From the NCBI GenBank assembly GCA_002270295.1, contig NISF01000007.1:248540-312539 (forward strand): DNA of 64,000 nucleotides. Reading direction: 5' to 3'. Below, one piece after another: positions 10,895 to 19,798 of the stretch. Source of the DNA: Enterobacter sp. 10-1. GTDB lineage: Bacteria; Pseudomonadota; Gammaproteobacteria; Enterobacterales; Enterobacteriaceae. Positions within the stretch are counted from its first letter, which is position 1, and every line of letters begins with the position of its first letter. Both the position numbers and the translations under genes were made by a program. The notes beneath the pieces are model-generated. The model did no database searches. It worked only from the letters and a program-made list of their open reading frames with translations, and was not told the DNA's origin.

Positions 10895-11964
10895 GCCAGG
10901 TCCTCATTATCGAAGCTGGCATCGTTGGCCTGGGCGGCGTCGATCAGGGTTGCCTGATGCGCATCGTTGGCAACGGAAGCCGGCGGCACCACCACCGGCG
11001 CAGGCACCGCGAGACGCGGCATATGGCGCAGCAGCGGCGGACGATCGGCCAGCAGCCTGCCCACCGTTGCCAGAAAATAGCGGCCGCACTGGCGCCCGGT
11101 TTTATAGTCCTCCAGCAGCGCCGGCAGCCGGCTCCCCAGGGCCATACTTTTTAACGGCTTCTGCGGGAAAATTTCGAGGATCCGCAGCTTACCCGGCGGC
11201 TTCTCAATAAACTGCTGGGTCGCGCGGTAGGTGGCCTCATGGTGCTGGACCAGATTCACAAACGGCTGCAGGCTGCTTTCACCGAGCCAGCGCTCCATAC
11301 GTTTGAACCACTGCGGGGTATAGTACATCTGCGACGGGACCGTGCGGATCACCACAATCGTCTGCGCGCCGCGTTTTGCCGCCTCCTGCACCGGAATCGC
11401 ATCGCTGACGCCGCCGTCGAGATAGCTGATGCCGTCAAGCATCACGCCGCTGCGATAAAAACCGGGGATCGCGCTGGAGGCGCGGATCTGATCGAGCCAC
11501 GTGGACTGCGTCGGGGAAAAGTAGTTTGGCGTATAGTCATCGCCGCGGCAGGCGCACATCCACAGCTCTTTGCCCTGTGAAAATCGCTCTTCGGCATAGC
11601 TCATCGCCAGAGGCATTTTTTGCGCCGTGGTTCCCACCAGCCAGTCGAGATCGATAAGATTCCCGCCGCGCACGAAACGCATCGGGTCAAAAAACTCGCG
11701 GGAGGTGGTATAACGCGTGATGACCTTACGCGCGTAGCCCTGCTGGTTGCACATATAGGCTGACAGATTTTGCGCCCCGGCGGAGGTACCGAGCATAATG
11801 TCAAAAGGGTTGAATCCGGCGCGCATAAACTCATCCAGCACCCCGGCGGTAAAGATCCCCCTTTGTCCACCCCCCTCGCACACCAGACCAAGCTTGCCCG
11901 GCTGAAAAGGTTTAACCGATAACGGCGCAATATTGCCAAGCGTTACGGGAATTCGATGCCCCAC
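10891..11964 (-). CDS. yjjU: YjjU: patatin-like phospholipase family protein
   Basis: This is a cytosolic patatin-fold serine hydrolase (putative phospholipase/esterase). The oxyanion-hole motif GGGQRG is at about 31-36. The nucleophile elbow GTSAG (59-63, Ser61) and the catalytic Asp in YLDGG (Asp183) form a complete Ser-Asp dyad. I chose a GTG start at 11964 because it gives 357 residues and the E. coli-like N-terminus GHRIPVTLGNIAPLS; the frame stays open a further 69 codons upstream. The C-terminal 30 residues are low-complexity and end in NDASFDNEDLA as in E. coli. Confidence 0.93.
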   Translation of the reverse strand: MGHRIPVTLGNIAPLSVKPFQPGKLGLVCEGGGQRGIFTAGVLDEFMRAGFNPFDIMLGTSAGAQNLSAYMCNQQGYARKVITRYTTSREFFDPMRFVRGGNLIDLDWLVGTTAQKMPLAMSYAEERFSQGKELWMCACRGDDYTPNYFSPTQSTWLDQIRASSAIPGFYRSGVMLDGISYLDGGVSDAIPVQEAAKRGAQTIVVIRTVPSQMYYTPQWFKRMERWLGESSLQPFVNLVQHHEATYRATQQFIEKPPGKLRILEIFPQKPLKSMALGSRLPALLEDYKTGRQCGRYFLATVGRLLADRPPLLRHMPRLAVPAPVVVPPASVANDAHQATLIDAAQANDASFDNEDLA

Positions 11965-12026
11965 TCTGCTTTCCTGTTTGCTTATTCTATAACAACAAAG
12001 TAACGCAAGTTTTATACCCCTGATAC

Positions 12027-12055
12027 AGCAAAAGCCAGTCATATAGACTGGCTTT
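12027..12055 (-). terminator. Terminator downstream of ytjA
   Basis: A perfect 10-bp inverted repeat, AAAGCCAGTC / GACTGGCTTT, has a 5-base loop (12031-12055). On the minus strand it ends in TTTT, so it fits a rho-independent terminator for ytjA. It separates ytjA from yjjU. Confidence 0.75.
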
Positions 12056-12106
12056 ATGTAAAACACTATTTCATCAATGCGCTTAAGGCCGTTCTGGCCT
12101 TTGCAT

Positions 12107-12268
12107 CTATGGGCGTCGACGCCCGGTAAACAGACTGACCAGGAACAGAATAATACCGACGACAAAGACAATTTTCGCCGCCCAGGCTGCCGTACCCGCC
12201 AGGCTACCGAATCCTAAAGCGGCGGCAATTAAGGCGATGACCAGAAAAATAATGCCCCATCGAAACAT
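12107..12268 (-). CDS. ytjA: YtjA: small UPF0391 membrane protein
   Basis: This 53-residue gene reads [20 protein letters not shown] at its N-terminus and ends in LFTGRRRP. It has two transmembrane helices (about 4-22 and 30-47), with a short loop rich in glycine and alanine. It matches the YtjA/UPF0391 family, which is stress-associated and of unknown function. An AGGAGAG-type ribosome site precedes the ATG. It lies downstream of osmY on the same strand, the E. coli arrangement. Confidence 0.9.
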   Translation of the reverse strand: MFRWGIIFLVIALIAAALGFGSLAGTAAWAAKIVFVVGIILFLVSLFTGRRRP

Positions 12269-12390
12269 AATGCTCTCCTTACCATAGTGGATAACGGTCG
12301 CTTTTCTACGCGCTCAGGTCGCGCAGGCACCAACCCTGTCGTGCTCTGATTCAACGGCAGTAGCCGAAAAAATGTGTTTAGTGAACGGTG

Positions 12391-13002
12391 TTATTGAACT
12401 TTGAGGTCGTTTTTTACGGTTTTTACGCCAGTCACGGCTTTAGCGATCCCGGCGGCGCGATCCGCCTGCTGACGAGACCCAACCGTCCCGGACAGACGCA
12501 CGGTGCCGGAGCTGGTTTCAACCGTCACCTTCCGCGAAGGGACAATATCATCGGCCAGCAGCTTGGCTTTAATTTCGCTGGTAATTGCCGTATCGCCAGC
12601 GTAGCCCTTCAGGCTTGCGGGCTGCTGATTGGCCACGCTCAGCTCATCGTTAACCGCCGAGACGCCCTTAATCTCTTTGGCTATCCTGACCGCCTGCTCT
12701 TTCTGCCCGGAGCTCTCCACCGAGCCGCTCAGGGTGACCGCTTTATTCTCGGTTTTCACCGAGATATCCGTACTGCGGATACTTTTATCATCGATTAGCG
12801 CCGCCTTAACTCTGGCAGTAATCGTGCTGTCGTCCATAAAGTCGCCGACTTTATTCATCGAGCTATCGACAGCCTGCCCGGCGCTGTTAGCAACGGACTT
12901 TGCGCTGTCCGTCGTTGAGTTATCCGCATATGCCGAGGCGCTGATCATGGCCGAGCCTAAGAAGAGCGCCAGCAGCGTGCTGGTATTCTTTAGTCTTGTC
13001 AT
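12391..13002 (-). CDS. osmY: OsmY: periplasmic osmotic-stress protein with two BON domains
   Basis: This is an exported periplasmic protein induced under osmotic stress and in stationary phase, and reported as a chaperone for some secreted proteins. A signal peptide (about 1-28, cleavage after AYA) is followed by two BON domains (about 58-125 and 137-203), each with a conserved SGTV/SGSV-type strand. The start at 13002 (MTMTRLKN) has GAGGAG just upstream; the frame is open further upstream but without homology. The length is 203 residues against 201 in E. coli. The 218 bp before prfC include its promoter region, which in E. coli depends on RpoS. Confidence 0.95.
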   Translation of the reverse strand: MTRLKNTSTLLALFLGSAMISASAYADNSTTDSAKSVANSAGQAVDSSMNKVGDFMDDSTITARVKAALIDDKSIRSTDISVKTENKAVTLSGSVESSGQKEQAVRIAKEIKGVSAVNDELSVANQQPASLKGYAGDTAITSEIKAKLLADDIVPSRKVTVETSSGTVRLSGTVGSRQQADRAAGIAKAVTGVKTVKNDLKVQ

Positions 13003-13187
13003 GGTGATCTCCTCGTTATTTCTATATCGGTAAAGCAAAATAAGTAGTTTATTAAGCCAGCGTTTTGAAAATTGCTTATTAAATATAGTAGAAGGTCGCA
13101 AGGAGGGCGGGAAATATGTATAAAAAAACGGGACAACAGAAAAATTTAAGAACTTTCTTTAGCGGCGGGAACGGCGGGAAAATTGAG

Positions 13188-13212
13188 TAGAGCGCGGCTA
13201 AAGCCGCGCTCC
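13188..13212 (-). terminator. Hairpin downstream of prfC
   Basis: An AGCGCGGC / GCCGCGCT stem (13191-13198 and 13203-13210) with a TAAA loop lies just after the prfC stop. On the minus strand it is followed by CTACTCAATTTT, so the T tract is delayed; it is a probable terminator for prfC. Confidence 0.6.
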
Positions 13213-13220
13213 AGAAGGAA

Positions 13221-14810
13221 TTAGTGCTCGCGTGTTTTACGGAACATGACCTCAGGATAACGCTCCTGAGTCAGGTTGAGATTTACCATCGTCGGGGCGA
13301 TATAGGTCAAATTATCACCACCGTCGAGGGCCAGCTGAATTTCGTTTTTACGCTTAAACTCTTCGAATTTCTTCACGTCGGTCGACTCGACCCAGCGGGC
13401 GGTCGCCACGTTTACCGATTCGTAAATCGCTTCCACGTTATATTCGCTCTTCAGGCGCGCAACCACCACGTCAAACTGCAGCACCCCAACGGCACCAACG
13501 ATCAGATCGTTATTGGCGATCGGACGGAAGACCTGTACCGCGCCCTCTTCAGAGAGCTGAACCAGCCCTTTAAGCAGCTGTTTCTGCTTCAGCGGATCCT
13601 TCAGGCGGATACGACGGAACAGCTCCGGCGCGAAGTTCGGAATGCCGGTGAACTTCATCATCTCGCCTTGGGTAAAGGTATCGCCAATCTGAATGGTACC
13701 GTGGTTATGTAAACCGATAATATCGCCGGGATAGGCTTCTTCAACGTGTGAACGGTCGCCGGCCATAAAGGTTAGCGCGTCGGAAATCACCACGTCTTTG
13801 CCAATCCGCACCTGACGCAGCTTCATGCCCTTTTCGTACTGCCCGGAAACCACGCGCATAAAGGCGACGCGGTCGCGGTGTTTCGGGTCCATGTTGGCCT
13901 GAATTTTAAACACAAAGCCGGTGAACTTCTCTTCTTCCGCGCGAACTTCGCGCGTATCGGTCTTACGCGGCATCGGCGCTGGCGCCCACTCCACCAGACC
14001 ATCCAGCATATGATCGACGCCGAAGTTACCTAAAGCCGTTCCGAAGAAGACCGGGGTAATTTCCCCTGCCAGGAACAGATCTTTATCGAATTCGTTAGAA
14101 GCGCCCTGCACCAGCTCCAGCTCATCGCGCAGCTGCTGCGCGAGGTCTTCACCGACCGCGCTGTCGAGATCCGGGTTATTCAGGCCCTTAATAATGCGGA
14201 CTTCCTGAATGGTGTGGCCCTTACCGGTCTGATAGAGATACGTCTCATCTTTATAGAGATGATACACGCCCTTAAACAGCTTCCCGCAGCCAATCGGCCA
14301 GGTGATCGGCGCGCAGGCGATGCGCAGCTCGTTTTCAACTTCGTCCAGCAGCTCCATCGGATCGCGAATATCGCGGTCGAGCTTGTTCATAAACGTCAGG
14401 ATCGGCGTGTCGCGCAGACGGGTAACTTCCATCAGCTTACGGGTACGATCTTCGACGCCTTTGGCCGCATCGATAACCATCAGGCAGCAGTCCACCGCCG
14501 TCAGCGTACGATAGGTATCTTCGGAGAAGTCTTCGTGGCCCGGGGTATCCAGCAGGTTAACCAGGCTACCGTGATACGGGAACTGCATCACCGACGTGGT
14601 AATAGAGATACCACGCTGCTTTTCCATCTCCATCCAGTCCGATTTGGCGTGCTGGTTGGAGCCGCGGCCCTTAACGGTACCGGCGGTTTGAATCGCCTGT
14701 CCGAACAGCAACACCTTTTCGGTGATGGTAGTTTTACCGGCATCCGGGTGAGAAATAATGGCAAAAGTGCGGCGCTTCGCCACCTCTTGCAGATAAGGAG
14801 ACAACGTCAT
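13221..14810 (-). CDS. prfC: PrfC: peptide chain release factor RF3
   Basis: RF3 is a translational GTPase that recycles RF1/RF2 from the ribosome. It is 529 residues, exactly the E. coli length. The G1 P-loop SHPDAGKTT (about 20-28), G2 [21 protein letters not shown]3 [12 protein letters not shown] and G4 FMNKLDRD are intact. The domain II and III regions follow. It is transcribed alone between osmY and yjjG. Confidence 0.98.
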   Translation of the reverse strand: MTLSPYLQEVAKRRTFAIISHPDAGKTTITEKVLLFGQAIQTAGTVKGRGSNQHAKSDWMEMEKQRGISITTSVMQFPYHGSLVNLLDTPGHEDFSEDTYRTLTAVDCCLMVIDAAKGVEDRTRKLMEVTRLRDTPILTFMNKLDRDIRDPMELLDEVENELRIACAPITWPIGCGKLFKGVYHLYKDETYLYQTGKGHTIQEVRIIKGLNNPDLDSAVGEDLAQQLRDELELVQGASNEFDKDLFLAGEITPVFFGTALGNFGVDHMLDGLVEWAPAPMPRKTDTREVRAEEEKFTGFVFKIQANMDPKHRDRVAFMRVVSGQYEKGMKLRQVRIGKDVVISDALTFMAGDRSHVEEAYPGDIIGLHNHGTIQIGDTFTQGEMMKFTGIPNFAPELFRRIRLKDPLKQKQLLKGLVQLSEEGAVQVFRPIANNDLIVGAVGVLQFDVVVARLKSEYNVEAIYESVNVATARWVESTDVKKFEEFKRKNEIQLALDGGDNLTYIAPTMVNLNLTQERYPEVMFRKTREH

Positions 14811-14901
14811 AATTGAATCTTCTTAGTAAACGCGGCAACCGGCCACGCATGTTAAATACGAAAAATTGCGGCTATTTTACCCATCAACGGGGGGGAGGCA
14901 A

Positions 14902-15579
14902 TCAGTGTTTACACAGGAGCTGCTCCAGTTCGCTTAACGAGGTTACCGTCCAGTCCGGCCGGAGATCCGCAGGCAGCTCGCGCTGATGGGCGTTGAGCCA
15001 GCAGGTCGCAAGGCCGGCGTTGACGCCGCCGCGGATATCAGACTCCGCGGTGTCCCCCACCATCAGCACGCGGGAACGATCCGCAACGCCCGCCTGCGCC
15101 AGCGCGTAATCAAAGATCCGCGCATCCGGTTTTGCGACGCCCACTTCTTCAGAAATAATCAATAAATCAAAGTGATCGCGCAAACCGGTTCGTTCCAGAC
15201 GGATCTGCTGCAGCGAAGTGAAGCCGTTGGTAATAATCCCCATCTTCACCTTGCCCTGCAGCGCATTCAGCAGCGATACCGCACCAGGAAGCGGCGAACA
15301 AATCTCGGCCATCGCGTTCATGAACGCATCGTTAAGCTCGCCCGGCGGCACGCTCAGGCGGCTGGCCCAGCTATCAAAACGCTGGTGCTGCAGCTGAAGC
15401 GAGGTGATAGCGCCGTTTTGATAATCCACCCACAGCGGTTTATTCACGGCCTGATAGTCCTGAAAATCTTCAGCGGTAAACGTCACGCTATAGTCGAGGA
15501 ACATCCGCTGTAAACCGGTGAAGGAGTCAAACGTAAACAGCGTTTCATCGGCATCAAAGAAAATCCAGTCCCACTTCAT
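14902..15579 (-). CDS. yjjG: YjjG: HAD-family pyrimidine 5'-nucleotidase
   Basis: YjjG hydrolyses dUMP, dTMP and non-canonical pyrimidine nucleotides, acting in housecleaning of the nucleotide pool. It is 225 residues, the family length. The HAD motif [16 protein letters not shown] is at the N-terminus. Motif II GIITNGF is in the middle, and motif [14 protein letters not shown] and [13 protein letters not shown] are near the end. It follows rimI by 14 bp on the same strand, making a holD-rimI-yjjG unit as in E. coli. Confidence 0.96.
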   Translation of the reverse strand: MKWDWIFFDADETLFTFDSFTGLQRMFLDYSVTFTAEDFQDYQAVNKPLWVDYQNGAITSLQLQHQRFDSWASRLSVPPGELNDAFMNAMAEICSPLPGAVSLLNALQGKVKMGIITNGFTSLQQIRLERTGLRDHFDLLIISEEVGVAKPDARIFDYALAQAGVADRSRVLMVGDTAESDIRGGVNAGLATCWLNAHQRELPADLRPDWTVTSLSELEQLLCKH

Positions 15580-15593
15580 CGTATCACCTTGTC

Positions 15594-16040
15594 TTACATG
15601 CTTAGCGGTAGAGCCATAATGATTGCATCCTCACGACCGTCGGCCGTGGGGTAGTAGTTGCGGCGGATGGTCGCCTCGTTAAAGCCTAAGCTTTCATACA
15701 GCGCAATGGCCGCAGCGTTAGACGCGCGAACCTCCAGCCACAGCGTGACGACGCCGCGTTGTTCGACCTCGTCAATAACCCGCTCCAGCAGCTCTCGCCC
15801 GAGGCCGCGCCGCTGGAAAGCCGGATCGACGGCGATGTTAAACAGGGTCGCCTCGTCCAGCACAATTTGCGTAATGGCAAAGGCCGCCATTTTACCATCG
15901 ACCGCCAGCTGGAGATTCAGGTAGCGTTCGCCCTGATTGCTGGCGAAGGTTTGCTCACTCCACGGAAAAGCGTGGGCGAGAGTTTCTATTTGCCAGGCTC
16001 GGGGCAAATCAGCCGCGTTGAGGGTAGAAATCGTGTTCAT
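15594..16040 (-). CDS. rimI: RimI: N-terminal acetyltransferase of ribosomal protein S18
   Basis: RimI is a GNAT enzyme that acetylates the N-terminal alanine of S18. The start at 16040 gives 148 residues beginning [16 protein letters not shown], as in E. coli; the frame runs 19 codons further into holD, but without homology. The acetyl-CoA loop RRGLGRELL and the C-terminal [15 protein letters not shown] motif are present. It overlaps the 3' end of holD by 32 bp in a different frame, so the two are translationally linked. Confidence 0.96.
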   Translation of the reverse strand: MNTISTLNAADLPRAWQIETLAHAFPWSEQTFASNQGERYLNLQLAVDGKMAAFAITQIVLDEATLFNIAVDPAFQRRGLGRELLERVIDEVEQRGVVTLWLEVRASNAAAIALYESLGFNEATIRRNYYPTADGREDAIIMALPLSM

Positions 16041-16422
16041 GTGCGCAGATTTGTTGCCAGAGCGCCATACGGGCAGGCGCGCTGGTCTGGAGTTCATCGA
16101 AAGCGGGCGAAGTTACCTGTGCGCCCGCCAGCAGCAACGGTGCGTCTGTGCCTAACCGCCAGCTGTTACAGCGGCTGTTCGGCGGCAGCATGGCCACGCG
16201 GTCTGGGGTCAGCTGCAGCACCTGATCCGGCGTCAGCGCCAGCGCGCGTAGAACATCGCCGATTAGCGGTTCGCTGAGCGGCGGCAGATTCTCCGCCACC
16301 ATCACCAGACGAATATGCCCGGCCAGTGAGATAGCGATTTCGCCCTGCAACGCCCCGGGGCGACGCAGCGACCACTGGGTAATGCCCAGTTGCTGTAATT
16401 GCCAGTCTCGTCGGGATGTCAT
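16009..16422 (-). CDS. holD: HolD: DNA polymerase III psi subunit
   Basis: The psi subunit bridges the clamp loader (tau/gamma) to chi and hence to SSB. The product is 137 residues, the E. coli length. The N-terminus MTSRRDWQLQQLGITQWSLR carries the clamp-loader-binding residues in E. coli. It is followed by a single alpha/beta domain. It is the first gene of holD-rimI-yjjG and is divergent from rsmC. Confidence 0.96.
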   Translation of the reverse strand: MTSRRDWQLQQLGITQWSLRRPGALQGEIAISLAGHIRLVMVAENLPPLSEPLIGDVLRALALTPDQVLQLTPDRVAMLPPNSRCNSWRLGTDAPLLLAGAQVTSPAFDELQTSAPARMALWQQICAHEHDFYPQRG

Positions 16423-16597
16423 AGCGAAACACTCCTGTTAATCAAGCGCGCAATATAGCAAATCCGTCGTATTTGCGCCAACAAACTCCGCCCCCGTCGA
16501 CGGCAGAATACGGCGATGCGCGCAGGGGAAGCCAACAAAGAGGCAGCGCTAAGGATAACGTGTATAATCGGCGCCAGTCTTAATGAAGGAGTGTTTC

Positions 16598-17626
16598 ATG
16601 TCTGCTTTTACCCCGGCAAGTGAAGTCTTGCTGCGCCACAGTGATGATTTCGAGTCCGCCCGCGTTCTGTTTGCCGGTGACCTGCAGGATGACCTGCCCG
16701 CACGCCTGGAGACCGCATCCAGCCGCGTCCACACCCAGCAGTTTCACCACTGGCAGGTGCTGAGCCGCCAGATGGGCGATAATGCCAGCTTTGGCCTGGT
16801 GGCGCAGGCCAGCGACGTCGCCGATTGCGATACGCTGATTTACTACTGGCCAAAGAACAAGCCGGAAGCCCAGTTCCAGCTGATGAACCTGCTTTCGCTG
16901 CTGCCGACCGGTATCGATATTTTCGTGGTCGGTGAAAACCGCAGCGGCGTACGCAGCGCCGAGCAGATGCTGGCCGACTACGCGCCGCTGAACAAAGTCG
17001 ACAGCGCCCGCCGCTGTGGGCTGTATCACGGCCGTCTGGAAAAACAGCCAACCTTCGATCCAGAGCAGTACTGGGGCGAATATCCGCTGGAAAATCTGAC
17101 GATTAAAACCCTGCCTGGCGTATTCAGCCGCGATGGGCTTGACGTCGGTAGCCAGCTGCTGCTCTCAACGCTGACGCCGCATACCAAGGGCAAAGTGCTC
17201 GACGTCGGCTGCGGCGCGGGCGTGCTGGCGACCGTACTGGCAAGCCACTCGCCGAAGGTGCGCTTAACCCTCTGTGACGTCAGCGCCCCGGCGGTAGAAG
17301 CCAGCCGCGCAACCCTCGCCGCCAACGGCATCGAAGGTGAAGTGTTCGCCAGCAACGTCTTCTCCGAAGTTAACGGCCGGTTTGACATGATCATTTCCAA
17401 CCCGCCGTTCCATGACGGCCTGCAGACCAGCCAGGAAGCGGCGCAAACTCTGATTCGCGGGGCGGTACGTCACCTCGGCAGCGGCGGCGAGCTGCGCATT
17501 GTCGCTAACGCCTTCCTGCCCTATCCGGACGTGCTTGACGAAGTCTTCGGCTTCCACGAAGTCCTCGCTCAGACCGGTCGCTTTAAGGTCTACCGCACCG
17601 TGATGACCCGTCAGGCGAAGAAATAG
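16598..17626 (+). CDS. rsmC: RsmC: 16S rRNA m2G1207 methyltransferase
   Basis: RsmC methylates N2 of G1207 in 16S rRNA of the 30S subunit. The start at 16598 ([19 protein letters not shown]) follows AAGGAG by a good distance and gives 342 residues. It is a duplicated methyltransferase fold; the C-terminal half carries the SAM motif VLDVGCGAG (200-208) and the catalytic NPPF (268-271). A TATAAT -10 box at 16563-16568 suggests its own promoter in the gap to holD. Confidence 0.97.
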   Translation: MSAFTPASEVLLRHSDDFESARVLFAGDLQDDLPARLETASSRVHTQQFHHWQVLSRQMGDNASFGLVAQASDVADCDTLIYYWPKNKPEAQFQLMNLLSLLPTGIDIFVVGENRSGVRSAEQMLADYAPLNKVDSARRCGLYHGRLEKQPTFDPEQYWGEYPLENLTIKTLPGVFSRDGLDVGSQLLLSTLTPHTKGKVLDVGCGAGVLATVLASHSPKVRLTLCDVSAPAVEASRATLAANGIEGEVFASNVFSEVNGRFDMIISNPPFHDGLQTSQEAAQTLIRGAVRHLGSGGELRIVANAFLPYPDVLDEVFGFHEVLAQTGRFKVYRTVMTRQAKK

Positions 17627-17727
17627 CTCCTCGCTACCGTCCGGCGACGAAACCGCGCGTCGCCGGCGTTTTACCGCTGCCCGGCGCGCATTTTTGCAAC
17701 AATCAATTCAGCCCGGACAATTAACTA

Positions 17728-17755
17728 TTGACGAATAGCTGAAAACCACTAGAAT
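17728..17755 (+). promoter_or_regulatory. Promoter of the tRNA-Leu cluster
   Basis: A TTGACG -35 (17728-17733) and a TAGAAT -10 (17750-17755) are separated by 16 bp. A GC-rich discriminator (GCGCCTCCG) follows, typical of stringently controlled stable-RNA promoters. The first tRNA begins about 40 bp downstream. Confidence 0.75.
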
Positions 17756-17796
17756 GCGCCTCCGTGGTAACGATACTTTCATAGTGTCGATGGTAT

Positions 17797-17883
17797 GCGA
17801 AGGTGGCGGAATTGGTAGACGCGCTAGCTTCAGGTGTTAGTGTCCTTACGGACGTGGGGGTTCAAGTCCCCCCCCTCGCACCA
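17797..17883 (+). tRNA. leuQ: tRNA-Leu (CAG), copy 1
   Basis: An 87-nt class II tRNA with a GCGAAGG acceptor 5' end, anticodon CAG, a long variable arm (TGTCC-TTAC-GGACG), T-loop GGTTCAAGTCC and encoded CCA. It matches E. coli leuQPV. It is the first of three tandem copies, with a 28-nt spacer after it. The assignment of the letters Q/P/V among copies is by order only. Confidence 0.98.
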
Positions 17884-17911
17884 TAAACCACGCAGATATC
17901 GCTCGCACTGT

Positions 17912-17998
17912 GCGAAGGTGGCGGAATTGGTAGACGCGCTAGCTTCAGGTGTTAGTGTTCTTACGGACGTGGGGGTTCAAGTCCCCCCCCTCGCACCA
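17912..17998 (+). tRNA. leuP: tRNA-Leu (CAG), copy 2, variable-arm variant
   Basis: An 87-nt tRNA identical to its neighbours except at nucleotide 48 (position 17959), where C is replaced by T in the variable arm. This turns a C-G pair into a U-G wobble and keeps the stem. The anticodon and CCA are unchanged. A 30-nt spacer separates it from copy 3. Confidence 0.98.
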
Positions 17999-18028
17999 AC
18001 GAGGCGATATCAAAATTAAGAATACTGT

Positions 18029-18115
18029 GCGAAGGTGGCGGAATTGGTAGACGCGCTAGCTTCAGGTGTTAGTGTCCTTACGGACGTGGGGGTTCAAGTC
18101 CCCCCCCTCGCACCA
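18029..18115 (+). tRNA. leuV: tRNA-Leu (CAG), copy 3
   Basis: An 87-nt tRNA, identical in sequence to copy 1, with anticodon CAG and encoded CCA. It is the last of the array. I see no clear T-tract hairpin after it, and the convergent yjjZ stop lies 22 bp downstream. Confidence 0.98.
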
Positions 18116-18137
18116 ATATTCTTAACTCCTCCCTGAA

Positions 18138-18377
18138 TCACCCTATCAGCCTTAAATTCAAAGTCATCAGCATAATCCCGCTGACCAATGCCACGCATGA
18201 CGGTAGTAAAACGAAATGACGCAGCTGTCGGTGCCAGATCATCACCGCAGACATCAGCAGCCCCAGGGTCACCAACCCGCGCCAGGCATCCAGCGACAAA
18301 TCAGCAAATCCAAGAGCAGCAATGACTGCGCCAGGAAGCAGTACGCCCCACCCGCTGCCTAAAGTCCGCTGCAACAT
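18138..18377 (-). CDS. yjjZ: YjjZ: small DUF1435 membrane protein
   Basis: A 79-residue protein starting MLQRTLGSGWGVLLPGAVIA, with GAGAGGTG upstream. It has two or three hydrophobic segments (about 10-25, 30-45 and 55-75) and the HRQLRHFVLLPSC motif of the DUF1435 family (E. coli YjjZ lies in the same place). The function is unknown. The Fur box at 18396 lies just upstream, so iron repression is likely. The frame is open another 38 codons upstream but includes the Fur box and has no homology. Confidence 0.82.
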   Translation of the reverse strand: MLQRTLGSGWGVLLPGAVIAALGFADLSLDAWRGLVTLGLLMSAVMIWHRQLRHFVLLPSCVALVSGIMLMTLNLRLIG

Positions 18378-18395
18378 GTTTTCACCTCTCATAAC

Positions 18396-18414
18396 GATAA
18401 TGATAACCAATATC
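18396..18414 (-). promoter_or_regulatory. Fur box upstream of yjjZ
   Basis: A 19-bp site, GATAATGATAACCAATATC, matches 17 of 19 positions of the Fur consensus GATAATGATAATCATTATC. It lies 18 bp before the yjjZ start, so Fur-Fe2+ would block initiation. Another TATCATATGATA palindrome adjoins it. Confidence 0.8.
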
Positions 18415-18639
18415 ATATGATAGCTTTTATCATTTGTCATGTTAACCATAGCGGTAACTTTATTCTTTACGTTTGCGGTAATGACATACATTCATGAAGG
18501 TGATAAATTAAGCGCGAAACGCTTATATATTAAAACATTTGATTATTTCGCAAAAACCTTATATTGCGCATTGCTTTTTATTGTTCATTTTTGGCAGCCA
18601 TCATTTTGAAATTTAACGACTAATAATGATATCCCCCAT

Positions 18640-19686
18640 ATGACTGCACAATCCTGGCGAGCTCATTACGAAAAAAAATATCAGTATTCCTTACGGCTTT
18701 TTTTAGTCCTTAATTTGATTTCAGCATTCTTATCCCTGGTTAGCCCACTCTTTGCTATCGTGAGCTTTACCCTGCCCTGCGCCCTGATCTTCGCCGGCAG
18801 CACCGTTTTATTGCTATGGCACTGGAGATTCTCGCATCGCATAATAAATATTTCCTTTATTTCTCTGATATTTGGCCTTCTGTGGGCGTGGCACGTTTGC
18901 GAAAAATCATTAATGATGCCGCCACCGCATTTTAACTTTCTGGTGATCGCCCTGTTAAGCGTGCTGTTTATTGGCGCGATCGCTTTTTCCAATAATATCA
19001 TTGCCTTTACCCTGCACTCCTTCCCCACTTTTGCTGCCTGCCTGATCCTTGCTGAAGGCGAGCAGTGGCTGCGTATGCTCTACTGCTTTGTGCTTCCCAT
19101 TGTGGGCATCACGATACAAAACCTGATTCAGAAACGCAGCGATACCTTTACCCAAGGCCTGATGGATAAGCTGTTGAAGGAGCGAAATACGCTCAATGAC
19201 CTGAGTATGCTCGACCCTCTTACCGGGCTGTACAATCGCCGCGGATTGCAAAACCGGCTGGATACCCTGCTGGCTTTGGATAGTAATGGCCATCATGTGC
19301 TGCTGCTGGATATCGATCACTTCAAAGCCTACAACGATCACTACGGGCATATGATGGGTGACCAGGCGCTGATTCAGGTTTCCGCCGCGATCCGCAACGC
19401 CGTTCGCTCACGCGATATTGTGGCCCGTTTTGGCGGAGAGGAGTTTATGGTGCTGCTGACCAACAGCACGGCGGAGACCGCTCAACAGGCAGCAGAACGT
19501 ATCCGCCAGCGGGTCTACGATTTGAAAATCGCCCATATGTTTAATGAAAGCGTCGCCACCAACGTCACGATCAGCATCGGGATGACGCCGCTGATCGATG
19601 CCGATATCGACGGAGCCCTGAAACGAGCCGACAGCGCGCTCTACGAAGCGAAAAACCTCGGCCGTAATATTATTCTCGCCAGCTAA
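18640..19686 (+). CDS. Membrane-bound diguanylate cyclase (GGEEF protein)
   Basis: It makes cyclic di-GMP from two GTP at the inner membrane. The first ~160 residues hold about six hydrophobic helices, a MASE-like membrane sensor with no periplasmic domain. A short linker coil (170-188) follows, then a full GGEEF domain: LDPLTGLYNRRG, DIDHFKAYND, and GGEEF at 265-269. The inhibitory I-site RSRD (256-259) stands exactly five residues before GGEEF, so both catalysis and product inhibition look intact. No EAL domain is present. The ribosome site before the ATG is weak. It lies between the Fur-box genes yjjZ and fhuF and is not at this place in E. coli K-12. Confidence 0.9.
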   Translation: MTAQSWRAHYEKKYQYSLRLFLVLNLISAFLSLVSPLFAIVSFTLPCALIFAGSTVLLLWHWRFSHRIINISFISLIFGLLWAWHVCEKSLMMPPPHFNFLVIALLSVLFIGAIAFSNNIIAFTLHSFPTFAACLILAEGEQWLRMLYCFVLPIVGITIQNLIQKRSDTFTQGLMDKLLKERNTLNDLSMLDPLTGLYNRRGLQNRLDTLLALDSNGHHVLLLDIDHFKAYNDHYGHMMGDQALIQVSAAIRNAVRSRDIVARFGGEEFMVLLTNSTAETAQQAAERIRQRVYDLKIAHMFNESVATNVTISIGMTPLIDADIDGALKRADSALYEAKNLGRNIILAS

Positions 19687-19754
19687 TCCCATCGCCGCGC
19701 CGCCAGGGAAGCGCTGCGCGGACAAAAATCTTGCCATCCTTTACGCAAGCAACT

Positions 19755-19773
19755 AGTATCAGAAATCATTATC
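19755..19773 (+). promoter_or_regulatory. Fur box upstream of fhuF
   Basis: The right half AATCATTATC is a perfect Fur half-site array, and the whole 19-mer matches 12 of 19 consensus positions. Overlapping ATTATCATTTAG extends it. It is 26 bp before the fhuF start, the expected place for iron repression. Confidence 0.65.
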
Positions 19774-19798
19774 ATTTAGATTTGTATCTGGCGCTCTG

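Noticed and set aside
17797-18115. CRISPR-like or mobile-element direct repeats
   Set aside because: The repeats are three 87-nt tRNA-Leu genes. No integrase or att duplication was seen beside them.
18492-18639. Additional small gene upstream of the GGEEF gene
   Set aside because: The 148 bp are AT-rich with no convincing start, ribosome site or frame.
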